NCBI GenBank assembly: GCA_029834535.1
Contig: JAQMWT010000586.1
Location: 1 to 64,000 of the forward strand
Length of the DNA stretch: 64,000 nucleotides
DNA from: Chrysophaeum taylorii
Lineage: Eukaryota; Sar; Pelagophyceae; Pelagomonadales; Pelagomonadaceae
Direction of reading: 5' to 3'
Below, piece by piece: positions 48,628-59,088 of the stretch. The notes below the pieces were generated by a model. That model worked only from the letters and a program-made list of their open reading frames with translations. It made no database searches and was not told the origin of the DNA. Both the position numbers and the translations under genes were made by a program. How positions within the stretch are numbered: the first letter of the stretch is position 1; every line of letters begins with the position of its first letter.

Positions 48628-51600
48628 CTACCAGCGCAAGTCGCCGGCGACGTCCTCGGGGGTGAGCTGCGAGATAGGTCTGTGATAGAGAATACGCTCG
48701 GAGGCTCGGCGAAAAGTGTCACTGTGGATGGCCTTTGTCCAATCGGTGTCTCCCGTGATGTCCCCAGGGTAGGTGCGGAGCTCGTCGGAAAACTGGGAGG
48801 GTGGGGCGTATTGTTCGTTCGCAAAGATGGAGTAAGGAGCGGGGCGGAGTCTGCAGACCTTGCCGGAGGGAAGTCTGGCGTTGCGGACGGCTTTAAGAAA
48901 ACGCGTCTTAGGCTCGTCATGGAGCACGTCTTTTAGGCGGTCAGTTTGCGAGGGGCGGTCGATCTGGCAGTAGCGACCGATTTTGAAGTCGAGGGTGTCG
49001 ACGACAAGCTTGGAGCGAAATGTGTCTTCCTCTCTGCGTTTTGCTTCGGCCTTTTCCTGGGCGAGGCCCTCGCCGCACAAATGGACCGAGCGATGATATT
49101 GGGTGTCGTCAATCTTTCGAGAGATATCTTTGCCGCGCGGGAGCCTGGTGGGGTTGCCGAGGTAGTTTCCGTCATACGCTCGCTCGTAAGTGGGACGCTC
49201 CAAGCCGCCGAAGCAGCTTCGCGCCATGGCCGGTATGGTGTCGAACGGGCGGTCGGGATCAATGACAAGCGATGCGTCGTCGACACGCGAGAGGTCGGCG
49301 CCGTGCGTGCTGCCTTCGACCCATGGTTCGGCGAGGTCGTCGATCCGCGCAGCTGAGGGCTTTTGTGGATGGGCGTTATACTCGCTTGGAGGCTTGGGCG
49401 CAGGATAGATAAAGCCGCGTTTAGTCTTCCAGCGCGCACGACTCGCGTCTGCCTCGTCTTGCTTGAGCCGCGTCTCGTCGACGAGCGGTACCGTCAAACT
49501 CAGGTAGTCGGCGCAGTCCGATCGCACAAATGTTGCGTTCCGCTCGTTCCGCAGCCGCGCGCGCTGTTCGGCCTTCTTCAGTTCCGTGTACTGCCTGGCC
49601 TGGCCAGAGTAGACGTAGTCGCACGGCACGCGATCTGCGGCGCGCTCGGCCTTGCGCTCTTGGCGCCAATACTCGTATGCCAACGCAGCCTCTCGGCTCT
49701 CCTCGCGTCGGAGCTCTACATAATTCACGACCTGCCGGTTTCGCCGCGCTATCTCGAACTCGGGATTCGAGGAATCGGTCGGTGCCTTACGCAACGCCGG
49801 CTTCTCCGCCACGCGAAGATTCTCCGTGACGCTCGGCTCCTCCGCCTCGGCAGTGGTAGGCCGTCGGTCGACATCCTCGAACTCTTCTTCGTCGTCGTCG
49901 TTCTCCTCCTCCATAAGGACCTCGTGGATTGTCGCGGTCGTCGTTTTCTTCTTCTTCCTCTTCTTCTTGGGCTGTTTGGGTGGGCGGCCGTCAACGTCCG
50001 TAGTCGTGATAGGCTCGCCAAACTTGGACTCTAGCTGCAGGATCATGTGGACTTCTGGCAGGCCGCACGCCATGCAGAGCTCCTTGAGTGTGGGGCTGCG
50101 GGTCACATTCATGAGACGGTAGAGAGCGTCGAAACAGTCCGCAGACACCTTTGTGCGGTTGTAAATTTCGGGACTTCGCGACAACACCGCCAACGGCTCG
50201 CGTAGTCTGACTTTCTTGAGGTCGGTGTTGAAGGCAGTGTAGAGCCGACGCAAGAATCGGACTGAAGGATCTGAAAGCAGCTGGTAACCAACCCCCCGTG
50301 GGCTCACTGAACGCAACACTTCTGTTATCGATGCGGTCAGGCCCTCGATCGCGATCATGCGCGAGTTTGCGTCGATAATCTGAAAACCCCCAACGATGTC
50401 TAGAGCCCCAGCCTCGGCCTCCGCTATCTCGTTGCTCGTGAGCTGGTACGACCTAAGTGAGCCCGTGATGGTTTCCCCAAGGGCGCGCCGATTCACGCCA
50501 TCGATAGCTGCCATCAGCGACTGGAGCGTCGTGCTGTCGTCGTACGGAATAATCAACGTCGCTCTCGTGAACGGCGCTGATTTTCCCGCCAGTCGGGTTG
50601 CAATCGGCCCACTTTCCTCGTTGTCTTTCGTCCCCGGAGCGGGGAATGGTTGGTCGCCATAGGTCTTCTCCCAAAATGCACCGTTGTAAAATGCGCCATC
50701 AGCCAGCGTTCGCACTGTCCGGAATAGTGTTGCTCGTATGGCGATGACGGTCGTTGTCTCGAGGTAGGCACCCGGAAGCACCGCGAGCCTCTGCGCTTCG
50801 TTCAGTCGCCAGTTGTCAACACCACCCTTTGGAATGATACGCTGCTTTCGAGCCGTCACGTCTGCTTTGCATTTGACTGTCGGTTGTGATGGTGCGATCT
50901 CCAGCTTGCGACACGTTGTCGATACCTCCCCGTAATCCTCAGTCGTTGGCTCCGATTGCTGCTGCTTGCGTGCATTTTCCTCTCCCCCGCCTTCGGGCAG
51001 AATATGCTCGTCCGCCTGGTCATCCGTCGCTTTTTCGTTCTCCTGGTCACCGGTCGTCACCTCTGTCACAGTCCGAGGAGCAACAACGGGTGGCGTAGGA
51101 GGCTTGCCGCGTTGCTTGAAAGCCTCCGCCAACTTGGCCGCCGAGTCGAGGAGTGCCTCGACGCGTATTTCAGCGTAGCCGTGCGTGTGGTCGTCCCCTG
51201 CCCGCGCCCACGACGCGACCAGAGCCTTGGTGTACAACGCGTCTACGTCGAACACGTCCACTTCGCGTGATTCGTCGACCTCTTCCTCTTCATTCGCATT
51301 GTCCTCCGACGTTGTTGTTCTCTTCACTTTCCAGCCTCGAGCCTGGTTGACCTCGCGAGAGATAGTCTGGAAAGAATCCTCTCCTCTCGCGACACGTTCC
51401 CACGACCTCAACGCCAGTTCCGGCGCCGCAAGTAGCGCGTCGAGACGATCGGAATCATCGCCGCGAAGGGCCACGAGGTCGCGATCGTGCACCTCGAAGG
51501 TGATCGGCATGCTCGACAGCGCCTCCTCAAGCTCGACGCGACTTATGTGACCGGTGAGGTAAACTACCGAATGCTCAAATGCGACGTCGCCCGACGCGGA

Positions 51601-52446
51601 CCGCGCGTCTGTTGCGGAGCCCCGTGGCGCCATCAGAGGCGGACGCACGATGCAGTACAGGTTCCGGCAGTATTGCCGCAACAAGACGTGGGGATTCGGT
51701 TCCAAGTACTTGAGCAATGGAACAGAGGTCGTCCGAACGCCGGGAAGAGATTGAACTTTACCCAGCGCGATCGTCAGGGGGTTGTGCTTCTGCAGGGCTT
51801 CGTCGCTCATGAGACGTGGGCTGTCCGGAGCGAGCTGTACCGTAACCCGCAAATAGCGAAACGGTGCATCGTCCGGTGGCGGGGCCGCCGCTGTCGATGG
51901 ACCGGTCGCTTGTATCGTCGACGGTGCTTCGTTTTGTGTGGTCTTCTTGCTCTTCTTCTTTTTGTTAACGGTTATTAGCCGCTGCAGACGATTCCTTTGA
52001 TCGCGGACAGCAACAACGCGCATTTCGTTGCTCAGGAATGCACTCAGGTCGCAATGCACGGCGCAAGTGTACTTTCGCGGCTTGGCCTCACCGTCGGGAG
52101 GCAGAGTCCCCACGAAGAAGCACACCACCGGTTGCTCGTTAAAACTTTGGATGAACTCGTCTGTTGCGGTAATGTCGTGATCGCGTGTAAACGTCCTCAG
52201 CGTTGTCGAGTATGGCGGGTCGAGGGCATCGCCAGTCGAATGTCCTACCTCTCGCCAGTCCGATTGCTCTTCAGTATACACAAGCGCCGCGCTCTCGATG
52301 CGGTCGCCGTTGATGAAGGTGTAGCGAAATGTCACCGGTGTTGGCGTCTCATCGCTGTCCGGGATCACTTCAGCAGTGACACGGAAGGTTACTACATGCG
52401 CAGGTTGTGGAGACACATCTTGCGACAGATCCGGCTCGTCCGCCAT
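48628..52446 (-). CDS. CFAP92-like (DUF4550/KIAA1257-type) cilium-associated protein
   Basis: An intron-free frame of about 1,272 residues from the ATG at 52446 (MADEPDLSQD). A few codons lie upstream but start without ATG. The N-terminal third has a beta-rich domain with FRYLRVTVQLAPDSP and KYLEPNPHVLLRQY. It continues with HSVVYLTGHISRVELEEAL and ITFEVHDRDL, a pattern I associate with the FAP92/KIAA1257 family of ciliary proteins. The C-terminal half is rich in Arg/Glu with repeated Tyr-containing segments, and a KKKRKKKKTTT plus Glu/Asp-run linker lies in the middle. Family assignment is from memory of motifs; the coding nature is certain. Near two other very large genes, one probably ciliary. 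Confidence 0.6.
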   Translation of the reverse strand: MADEPDLSQDVSPQPAHVVTFRVTAEVIPDSDETPTPVTFRYTFINGDRIESAALVYTEEQSDWREVGHSTGDALDPPYSTTLRTFTRDHDITATDEFIQSFNEQPVVCFFVGTLPPDGEAKPRKYTCAVHCDLSAFLSNEMRVVAVRDQRNRLQRLITVNKKKKSKKTTQNEAPSTIQATGPSTAAAPPPDDAPFRYLRVTVQLAPDSPRLMSDEALQKHNPLTIALGKVQSLPGVRTTSVPLLKYLEPNPHVLLRQYCRNLYCIVRPPLMAPRGSATDARSASGDVAFEHSVVYLTGHISRVELEEALSSMPITFEVHDRDLVALRGDDSDRLDALLAAPELALRSWERVARGEDSFQTISREVNQARGWKVKRTTTSEDNANEEEEVDESREVDVFDVDALYTKALVASWARAGDDHTHGYAEIRVEALLDSAAKLAEAFKQRGKPPTPPVVAPRTVTEVTTGDQENEKATDDQADEHILPEGGGEENARKQQQSEPTTEDYGEVSTTCRKLEIAPSQPTVKCKADVTARKQRIIPKGGVDNWRLNEAQRLAVLPGAYLETTTVIAIRATLFRTVRTLADGAFYNGAFWEKTYGDQPFPAPGTKDNEESGPIATRLAGKSAPFTRATLIIPYDDSTTLQSLMAAIDGVNRRALGETITGSLRSYQLTSNEIAEAEAGALDIVGGFQIIDANSRMIAIEGLTASITEVLRSVSPRGVGYQLLSDPSVRFLRRLYTAFNTDLKKVRLREPLAVLSRSPEIYNRTKVSADCFDALYRLMNVTRSPTLKELCMACGLPEVHMILQLESKFGEPITTTDVDGRPPKQPKKKRKKKKTTTATIHEVLMEEENDDDEEEFEDVDRRPTTAEAEEPSVTENLRVAEKPALRKAPTDSSNPEFEIARRNRQVVNYVELRREESREAALAYEYWRQERKAERAADRVPCDYVYSGQARQYTELKKAEQRARLRNERNATFVRSDCADYLSLTVPLVDETRLKQDEADASRARWKTKRGFIYPAPKPPSEYNAHPQKPSAARIDDLAEPWVEGSTHGADLSRVDDASLVIDPDRPFDTIPAMARSCFGGLERPTYERAYDGNYLGNPTRLPRGKDISRKIDDTQYHRSVHLCGEGLAQEKAEAKRREEDTFRSKLVVDTLDFKIGRYCQIDRPSQTDRLKDVLHDEPKTRFLKAVRNARLPSGKVCRLRPAPYSIFANEQYAPPSQFSDELRTYPGDITGDTDWTKAIHSDTFRRASERILYHRPISQLTPEDVAGDLRW

Positions 52447-54151
52447 CCTCTCCGCAAGAATCAAGGCTATGGCGTATCCATTGCGAAATGTTCGTTATAA
52501 CTGCCACATGTATCCTAAAGTACAGAACAGTTTATGTCTGACAGAGTGCGAGTGGTGAAGACCAGCGCCGGGCAAAGCCGACGGGGGAGTAAGGAGCGTA
52601 GGCAGAACGCACGCGACGGTAGCGGGGCACAAGCAAGGGTGTAAGTGGAAGTGGTGGGTGGGGAGAGCGGAGATGGCAAGGGGTGCTAGAGAGAGGACGC
52701 GGCAGCACGGGGCATAACCCCGGCGAAAAAGAGGCTCGGCCGGTGGGGTAGGCGTAGGCGCGGTCGTGCTCACAGTCGGTGCGCGCCTTCGCGGTAATCG
52801 TCGCCATGTAGAAGTGCCAGCGGAAGCGGCCGCAGAGGTCGGCGCAGCGCAAGACCGTGAGGAGGTATAGTATTTGCCACGGGTGGCCACGACGCCGATT
52901 AAAGCGTACAAACGCGTCAGGTGAGAAACGGCTCCATGTTGGAGGCAAGGGGCTCCGCTATTGAACCCGGTGAGGGCCGCGATGCATTCGGCGCCTAGAC
53001 GCAGCAATCTATGGGCGTTGTCGCTCGCTTAAAGCGCCGAAGACCAGCCGCGAATATGGCCAAATGAAGCGAGGCAGTTGGAGACGGCAGTCGACTCGTT
53101 GACGCATGCGGCGAGCGCGCTATTATCGTTAAGGTCACAGAAGGAGAGAGTCTTTATGTCCGCGAGAGTCTGCTGCCCATTCCGAAGTTGCCATCGCATG
53201 GTCGGCGACCATGGGGCCCCACAGACCCTTCGAAAATAGGCGTTGGTACGCAGGGTACGGGGCGCTTTGGGGTGGAAATCACGGTGACCACGACATCGAT
53301 GACCTCCAGGCCGAGGTAGATAATTGCCTCAGAGAGGATATCAGGCAGACGGTGCTGCCGCTCGTCACGCCACCGTGTTAGGGCTCAAAGTTGCGTAGCT
53401 AGTCTTTTGTCTTCAAGTTTATTGCCATCGTCACTTGCCTGCCTGGCTGTTTGTTTTCTTTACCTAGTTTCTTCTCGCCGGGGCGGCAATTATCATGAGT
53501 AGCCGAGAGAGCCCTTCTAGTTAGGCTATTCTACTCATTAGGGGCAGCTCCATGCCGCTGCGTTTGAGGGAACCGTTTACCAGTACTAGTATTTTAGCAC
53601 TTCTCAGCTTTATCGCGTGCCCAGCCAAGCTTAGCGCAATGAGACACTCGTTGCTTGTGCTCTATTGTATTGTGAGCTCAGGTGCCAGGGTTTACAAAAG
53701 TCGGCTGCTAAGAGGGGGGAGGGGGGATGCGAACGTGCACGCAGGGCGTTCAGGGTTGGTCGCGAGTCTTCGCGCTGGGGTCAACGTCAAAATTGCCTAA
53801 CTAGCTTACTGGGAGCGTTCCTAATTCCAAAGACCCACCACTCTGATGTTGGAGCTCCATAATTACCTGTGACCGGCGGCGGACGATGGAAGGGACAGAT
53901 AAAGCCGAAGGGCGTCAGCGGAAAGTGAGACGAGATGCAGTCGCCAGGAGCGTGCAACAACATCTTCGAATTGGCATCTTCGAAACAAGATGATGCGTAA
54001 AAAACGAGCACGACAATGCATAAGCAGATACGCCCCCTGGAGCAAACAACAAGTATGGAGACCAAGTAGGCGGCGTCGAAGGACGAGCAATGAATGGTGT
54101 CCGTTGGGGGTGTTTTGATACGAGCCAAATGGTCAGGGCGAAAAAAGAGAC
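52447..54151. other. 1.7-kb intergenic region, no recognised gene
   Basis: It separates the 5' end of the CFAP92-like gene from the 3' end of the GT2 gene. Minus-strand frames around 52495-53007 are Cys/Pro/His-rich without any family signature. 53400-53800 is AT-richer with CTTTACCTAG and TAGTACT motifs. Nothing else is supported. Confidence 0.4.
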
Positions 54152-57100
54152 TCATATGAGGTTGACGTCGCGCTTGACAAACTTGTAGAGCTGGTCGTCT
54201 TTGCAACCAGGGAGCTTTTTGTCGTTCTGGCATCTCGACTTGGTATTCATGACCCCCCGTGAGTCTGCGAGTTCATCTTCTTGGAGACTGTAAACGAAAA
54301 GGAGAAGCCACAGAAGGCCGTAGATAACATCCGGGCGGATTACTTGGGCACGTCCGAAAATGGCCTTGGTGATGCGGCCGATGCGGGTTGGTTTTTTGTA
54401 TTCTTTCACAACCTTTTCGAAGAAGAACATGGCGCGGATCGGCGTTTCCAGGAGGAAGAGGAGAATGCAGCAGAGGGCAAGACCGAGGGCTCGTTCGCCT
54501 CGCTCTTGCTCACCGGTGTCATAGACCACCATATTGTAGACCCCAAAACAGAGCGAGAGGATAAGGCCGATGACGAGGGCTATCATCCAAACCTTGACGG
54601 TGGTCATGGCCATCTTGTTGTCGAAGGAAGCCCAGCGCGAGGCGTCTTTTCCGAGAAAAAGGATGTCGACGCCATCGCGGAATCCGAAGAATGTCGCGAG
54701 CATGTGGAGGGGCGCGTTGATGAAAAACATCTGTTGGGAACGAAGAAGCGACTGGTTGGCGGGCTTGACACCGTCCTCAAGGGGCGACCACTGCTTGACA
54801 TGTGCTAGGAGGAGTGCCGCGTGGAGCTGGAGCCAGGTGCCACCGAGTGTGATGAGTTGGGTATCAAAGACTGGCGGCAGGCCATGTTCGGAGATGCACA
54901 TGTACATGGGGATGGCGAGCCAGAAAAACGCGGAAGAAGCTGTGAAGAAGTAGGTGATATTCTCGAACATGACGAGGTAGGCGCCGACGCGGCACCAGTT
55001 GAAGCTCACGACAGCGAGGGTGAGCATGAAAATGGCGTAAATGAGGAAGACGGGATCGAGAACGAGGCCGACTGCGGGGCCTTGGTGGCAAGGGACAAGG
55101 CCAGAGCGTGCAGCGAGGCGTGTTTGGTGGCACGCGTTGAGCCGGGACCACTGAAGATAGCCGACAACGCCAATGATTGGAACGACGTGGACGAGCATCA
55201 CAACCCAAGGCCAGAGGTAATGATAGCGCGGAAACCATATGGTGGTCCAAAACAGCTGCACCGCACCCCGCGACCAACGGAAGACGGCGGCGAGGTAGTC
55301 GGTGGTCCCTTTCCGCGCACCTAGTACCAGTCGTTCGAAGTGATAGATGCCCTTTCTTCCCTCAATGATGACGTCGTGGGATGATGCCGTGTCCTCGATC
55401 ATCGTGTCCTCGTTGAAACGGTGCTCGAGGGGATCGTTCTGGTAGCGGATGTCGTAGTTCCACACGGCATTTGTCCCGCAGGACGTGATCGCACCGACGC
55501 CGTTGCGAATGTTGTTGGCAAGCCGGAAGAGGTATTCGTTTCGCATGTCGAAGATGTCCGAGTCTAGCGTAAGCGACGTGAAGGTCTGCGGCAACTGGAC
55601 AAAGGCGACCGATGAATCAATGGCAAGATCGCGAGCCCACGGGTTGTTGATGTGCTTGTAGCCGTAGAAGTAGGGAATGACCGCATCCCAGAATCCTTGC
55701 GTGGCCATGTGGCGACAGTCAAAAATGGCGAACAACAAGTGCGCGTCAGCCGTGTTGCGCATGTGGCGGCTGCCCGGTTTTGCGCCCTTGCGTTTGTCCT
55801 TAAGGAGTTGGAAAGTCGACGAGTGGTGACGCAGGTAGTGGTTCAAAATTTCCATTGCATGATTCATGCCGCCCGACTTGCCACGGGACTGTCGAAGAGG
55901 AATGATGCAATCAACAGGGATGATGGCCTCCTCTCCAGCGTACGACGAGTGCATGAGGCTCAGCTGGTCACCGTCAATGTCGTCCTCGTCTTCTTCTGTC
56001 TCCTCGGGAATGCGGCCTTGGTTAGCGAGCCAGTTCTTGGGTATGACTCGGAGCAGCTCGGGAGTGCACTCTTTGACCTTGACGAAAGTGGTGCCGTAGC
56101 GGCGGCACGTTGCGAGCACTCGCGCATGGCAGCGGCGCGCTTCGGAGCGGCTGAGCTCGCGGATTCCATACGTCTTGAAGTGGCGCTTGGTCTCGTCATC
56201 GTGGGCGTCTCGGAGCTGGACAAAGACGCCCTTGCGGATACCCCGGAGGTAGACGGTGGGTGCGAGCTGATACTCAAGATCCTCAGGATTGGCGCGAGCC
56301 GAATAGCACATGACGAGGTCGCGGAATACGTTTTCTTCCCGGTCGCGGTAGAAATGGAGCCGCGCGAGTCGAAACTTTGTGCAGTCAAAGCGCTTCATCC
56401 ACTGAATGCGACCCATCTCGCTGTACAGCTCCCACCACGCGTTCCACGTCCGCGGCTCGATGCCGTCGCTTTCGGTCGGCATGATGGAGGGTGAGAATGG
56501 ATTTGTACCCTTGGGGGCTTTGAGGAAGTTCATGGCCCACTGCTTGAGAACCGCTGCCGCCGCCGGTTGAGAAGCCAAATCGCGGAAGCCGACGACGTTA
56601 ACGCTGCGATCCGAGCGCCAGTATGAATGGTGACCTAGCGCGCTCAGCAGGTCGAAACAGGCATACGTGAGTTCGAGCTTATCGACGCTTTCCTGCGAGA
56701 CGCCTATGTGGCTCTTGGTGATGAAAGACCGCAGCTCGTCGTCCAGCAGTTGACCGTCTTCCTCAGTCTTGCCCAGGAGTTTGTCGTCGTCGGCTGTCAT
56801 GTGGCACATCCTCGATGCCATGACTTCGATGAATCGCAGGTCAGCGTCGTGTACCACATCGACGAACGCGTCCCAGAGCGCGTACGCCCCGACGCGGTGA
56901 CCCTCGTCTTGAAAAATATCTACTAGTTCGGCGTGGTTCATCGTGTTTGTTCGCAAATGGTCGTCCTTTGCGTCGTCGTCATCGTCAAAGATTGTTGACG
57001 CAGCCATGTTCTGTTGTTGCCCGCCAAAAATAGCGTTCGCGGCGTTGCGCTGCATGAGTGTGAACTTGCGTTGGTTGATCCAGGACATGAGCTTTCCGCA

Positions 57101-58765
57101 CAAGTTTCGCAGCACCATCATGCGCGGTTCTGTCGCGGAGATAGAGAAGGTCACAAGGCACAGAGGTTTTTTTTTCTTCCCCGCAGCTGCCATGTAGTCT
57201 TCAACCTCGGCCATCGAGGGCTTTGGAGGCGTCCGCGTCACGCCGTTTCCAGCCAAAAAACTGATCCACGTGCCGATGGTCGTCATTGTCACGAAAGCGA
57301 CAAAGCAAACGTGATAAATTTTTGTTCTGGTCGAGTCAAAACGGTCTTGGCGATCGAAGTGGCGCCGGCGTCGCTCGCTGCTATCAAGCGTGTTCTCATC
57401 GAGAAGATACTCGAGCGGGATGTGTCCGTGCTCGTCGCAATGTTCGTCCATCGGTGCGTCCACATCGACGCCGCAGGCGCTGCCGCAGCGGCCGCTGAGC
57501 GCGATGCAACGGTCTTGAAATCCAGGACCGTCGATGCCCTCGTACAGGTCTGAATACTGCAAGTCTTCGTACGGAGTCACGCAGCCGACGAGATACACGT
57601 ATCCCGGGACGCCAAGGCAGCATCGACTGAGGTGAATATCGTCTGTCACCGTCGGGGCCGGTGTAACACGTTTAGCCTCCGTGGTCGGACCCAGTGTCGT
57701 CCACGTCGTCGTATATTCCTCGTACTCGACGTCTTGCTGCGTGGCGCTGTCCACATCAGTTGTTTCGGTGATCGTCGTCTGAGTCTGACCGGTGTACGTC
57801 GTTTTGAGGCGGTTTTGCTGCGCCTGGTCGTCAAAGAATTTGTCTTCGTCGTCGACTTCGTCGTCGTCGTCGTAATCTTGGTAACCCGAGCCCAAACACA
57901 CCTCGACGCTTTGGGACCCTCGGCGCAGTCCGGTGAACATGCCTGGCGAGCTTGCGATCGCCCAGTTGTCCCAATCCCAGCTTGCAAAAAGCACAACGCG
58001 CGCTGCCGCCTGGATGTGTTCGGCGTGGTGGAAGTTTGCGATCGTCGCGGAAATCGGATAGGTCACGCCACTGTAAGTTTCCTGGGGTTGGCCGTCGGCG
58101 TCAAAATCATCCCGGGTGTCGCAGACGCGGCATGTCGTCGACGGCGCGTGGTCGAACGTCGAGACATTGAGGTGCATTTCGATCGAGCTGTTGAAGATCG
58201 ATGATACATAGTCACGATGCTCGTTGCGGCGGATCGTCAGCAACTTAAGCCAGGGCGGGGTCCAGAGGATCATGTTCATTAACACGATCGTGTACGTGAT
58301 CCGGGACCAGAATGACTTGTGAACGATCATATTATTCGCACGCGTCGCAAAGTACGCCGGGTGTTCGTCGTGCTCTTCCTTCTTGGCTGGTCCGCCGGCC
58401 ACGGCTGAATGCTGTCGAAAAAGTCCTCGAGGCCGAGGCATCTCTTGCGGGGCAGCGAGCATCGGTACCGCTTTCTGGGTGTAGCTCACTTGTTCATCCA
58501 TGGCGCTGCTTGTCAGCGAGTGAGATGACTCCACGTGGTGGTGTTCCGGTAACACCCGCTGTTTGCCGCCCTTGCTCGATGACCCTGCTGTCTTGGACGA
58601 GGCCTTCGATGCACCGCTGCCTCCACTCTGGGCGCCCCTCTCGCCCCCCGCCGGCTCCAGCAGCAGCCGAATGTCTGAAGTGTCCGACTGAACCGACGAT
58701 TGCTCCGTCGACAGAATGTCATCCATGAAATCTGTTTGCTTGCGTAGAGCTTTGGCGGCCAGCAT
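54152..58765 (-). CDS. Large GT2-family membrane polysaccharide synthase (cellulose/chitin-synthase-like)
   Basis: 1,537 residues from the ATG at 58765; the frame extends 18 codons to a GTG preceded by an in-frame stop. After a Ser/Gly-rich head come a first membrane helix (TYTIVLMNMILWTPPWL) and an Asp/Thr-rich extracellular region with many Cys. A second helix follows near 57290. Processive GT2 motifs follow: GKSGGMNHAM (near 55870), IFDCRH (near 55725), SCGTNAVWNYD (near 55465), NEDTMIEDT (near 55400) and FRWSRGAVQLFW (near 55270), the D, DxD-like, TED and QxxRW-like series. At least six C-terminal helices form the translocation pore. The enzyme likely polymerises UDP-sugars at the plasma membrane; the polymer is unknown. 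Confidence 0.85.
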   Translation of the reverse strand: MLAAKALRKQTDFMDDILSTEQSSVQSDTSDIRLLLEPAGGERGAQSGGSGASKASSKTAGSSSKGGKQRVLPEHHHVESSHSLTSSAMDEQVSYTQKAVPMLAAPQEMPRPRGLFRQHSAVAGGPAKKEEHDEHPAYFATRANNMIVHKSFWSRITYTIVLMNMILWTPPWLKLLTIRRNEHRDYVSSIFNSSIEMHLNVSTFDHAPSTTCRVCDTRDDFDADGQPQETYSGVTYPISATIANFHHAEHIQAAARVVLFASWDWDNWAIASSPGMFTGLRRGSQSVEVCLGSGYQDYDDDDEVDDEDKFFDDQAQQNRLKTTYTGQTQTTITETTDVDSATQQDVEYEEYTTTWTTLGPTTEAKRVTPAPTVTDDIHLSRCCLGVPGYVYLVGCVTPYEDLQYSDLYEGIDGPGFQDRCIALSGRCGSACGVDVDAPMDEHCDEHGHIPLEYLLDENTLDSSERRRRHFDRQDRFDSTRTKIYHVCFVAFVTMTTIGTWISFLAGNGVTRTPPKPSMAEVEDYMAAAGKKKKPLCLVTFSISATEPRMMVLRNLCGKLMSWINQRKFTLMQRNAANAIFGGQQQNMAASTIFDDDDDAKDDHLRTNTMNHAELVDIFQDEGHRVGAYALWDAFVDVVHDADLRFIEVMASRMCHMTADDDKLLGKTEEDGQLLDDELRSFITKSHIGVSQESVDKLELTYACFDLLSALGHHSYWRSDRSVNVVGFRDLASQPAAAAVLKQWAMNFLKAPKGTNPFSPSIMPTESDGIEPRTWNAWWELYSEMGRIQWMKRFDCTKFRLARLHFYRDREENVFRDLVMCYSARANPEDLEYQLAPTVYLRGIRKGVFVQLRDAHDDETKRHFKTYGIRELSRSEARRCHARVLATCRRYGTTFVKVKECTPELLRVIPKNWLANQGRIPEETEEDEDDIDGDQLSLMHSSYAGEEAIIPVDCIIPLRQSRGKSGGMNHAMEILNHYLRHHSSTFQLLKDKRKGAKPGSRHMRNTADAHLLFAIFDCRHMATQGFWDAVIPYFYGYKHINNPWARDLAIDSSVAFVQLPQTFTSLTLDSDIFDMRNEYLFRLANNIRNGVGAITSCGTNAVWNYDIRYQNDPLEHRFNEDTMIEDTASSHDVIIEGRKGIYHFERLVLGARKGTTDYLAAVFRWSRGAVQLFWTTIWFPRYHYLWPWVVMLVHVVPIIGVVGYLQWSRLNACHQTRLAARSGLVPCHQGPAVGLVLDPVFLIYAIFMLTLAVVSFNWCRVGAYLVMFENITYFFTASSAFFWLAIPMYMCISEHGLPPVFDTQLITLGGTWLQLHAALLLAHVKQWSPLEDGVKPANQSLLRSQQMFFINAPLHMLATFFGFRDGVDILFLGKDASRWASFDNKMAMTTVKVWMIALVIGLILSLCFGVYNMVVYDTGEQERGERALGLALCCILLFLLETPIRAMFFFEKVVKEYKKPTRIGRITKAIFGRAQVIRPDVIYGLLWLLLFVYSLQEDELADSRGVMNTKSRCQNDKKLPGCKDDQLYKFVKRDVNLI

Positions 58766-59088
58766 ATCTCCGCCAACTTCACGCCTGGCTTCGATCTTGG
58801 TGCGACGTGACTTGACCACGAGCGCGGTTGTCTACGCAGCGGTTGTTCCGTAAGTTTCGCTTGGGAGATACCTCCAAATCCTTGTAGAGAGCTTGTCTCG
58901 CGACGCCACCTGACAATTGTATTTCTAGAACAATAAACAGCAGTTCACCGAACGAGCGCTACGTCACAGCTAACTTGTGTACCAGTTGTCGTCAACTTTT
59001 GACTGTCTATATCTGTTATTCAACCAACTTGTTGAAGATATGTATCGCAAAAAACCTGTCTTTGAACTTGTTGAAATGTAGAAGAGCT
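58766..59088. promoter_or_regulatory. Divergent promoter, GT2 synthase and giant right-edge gene
   Basis: 323 bp between opposite ATGs, AT-richer than either gene, with runs such as TTGTATTTCTAGAACAATAAAC. No TATA box is convincing. Confidence 0.5.

Noticed and set aside
52495-53007. Minus-strand Cys/Pro-rich frame as a gene
   Set aside because: No recognisable domain and composition unlike neighbouring genes.
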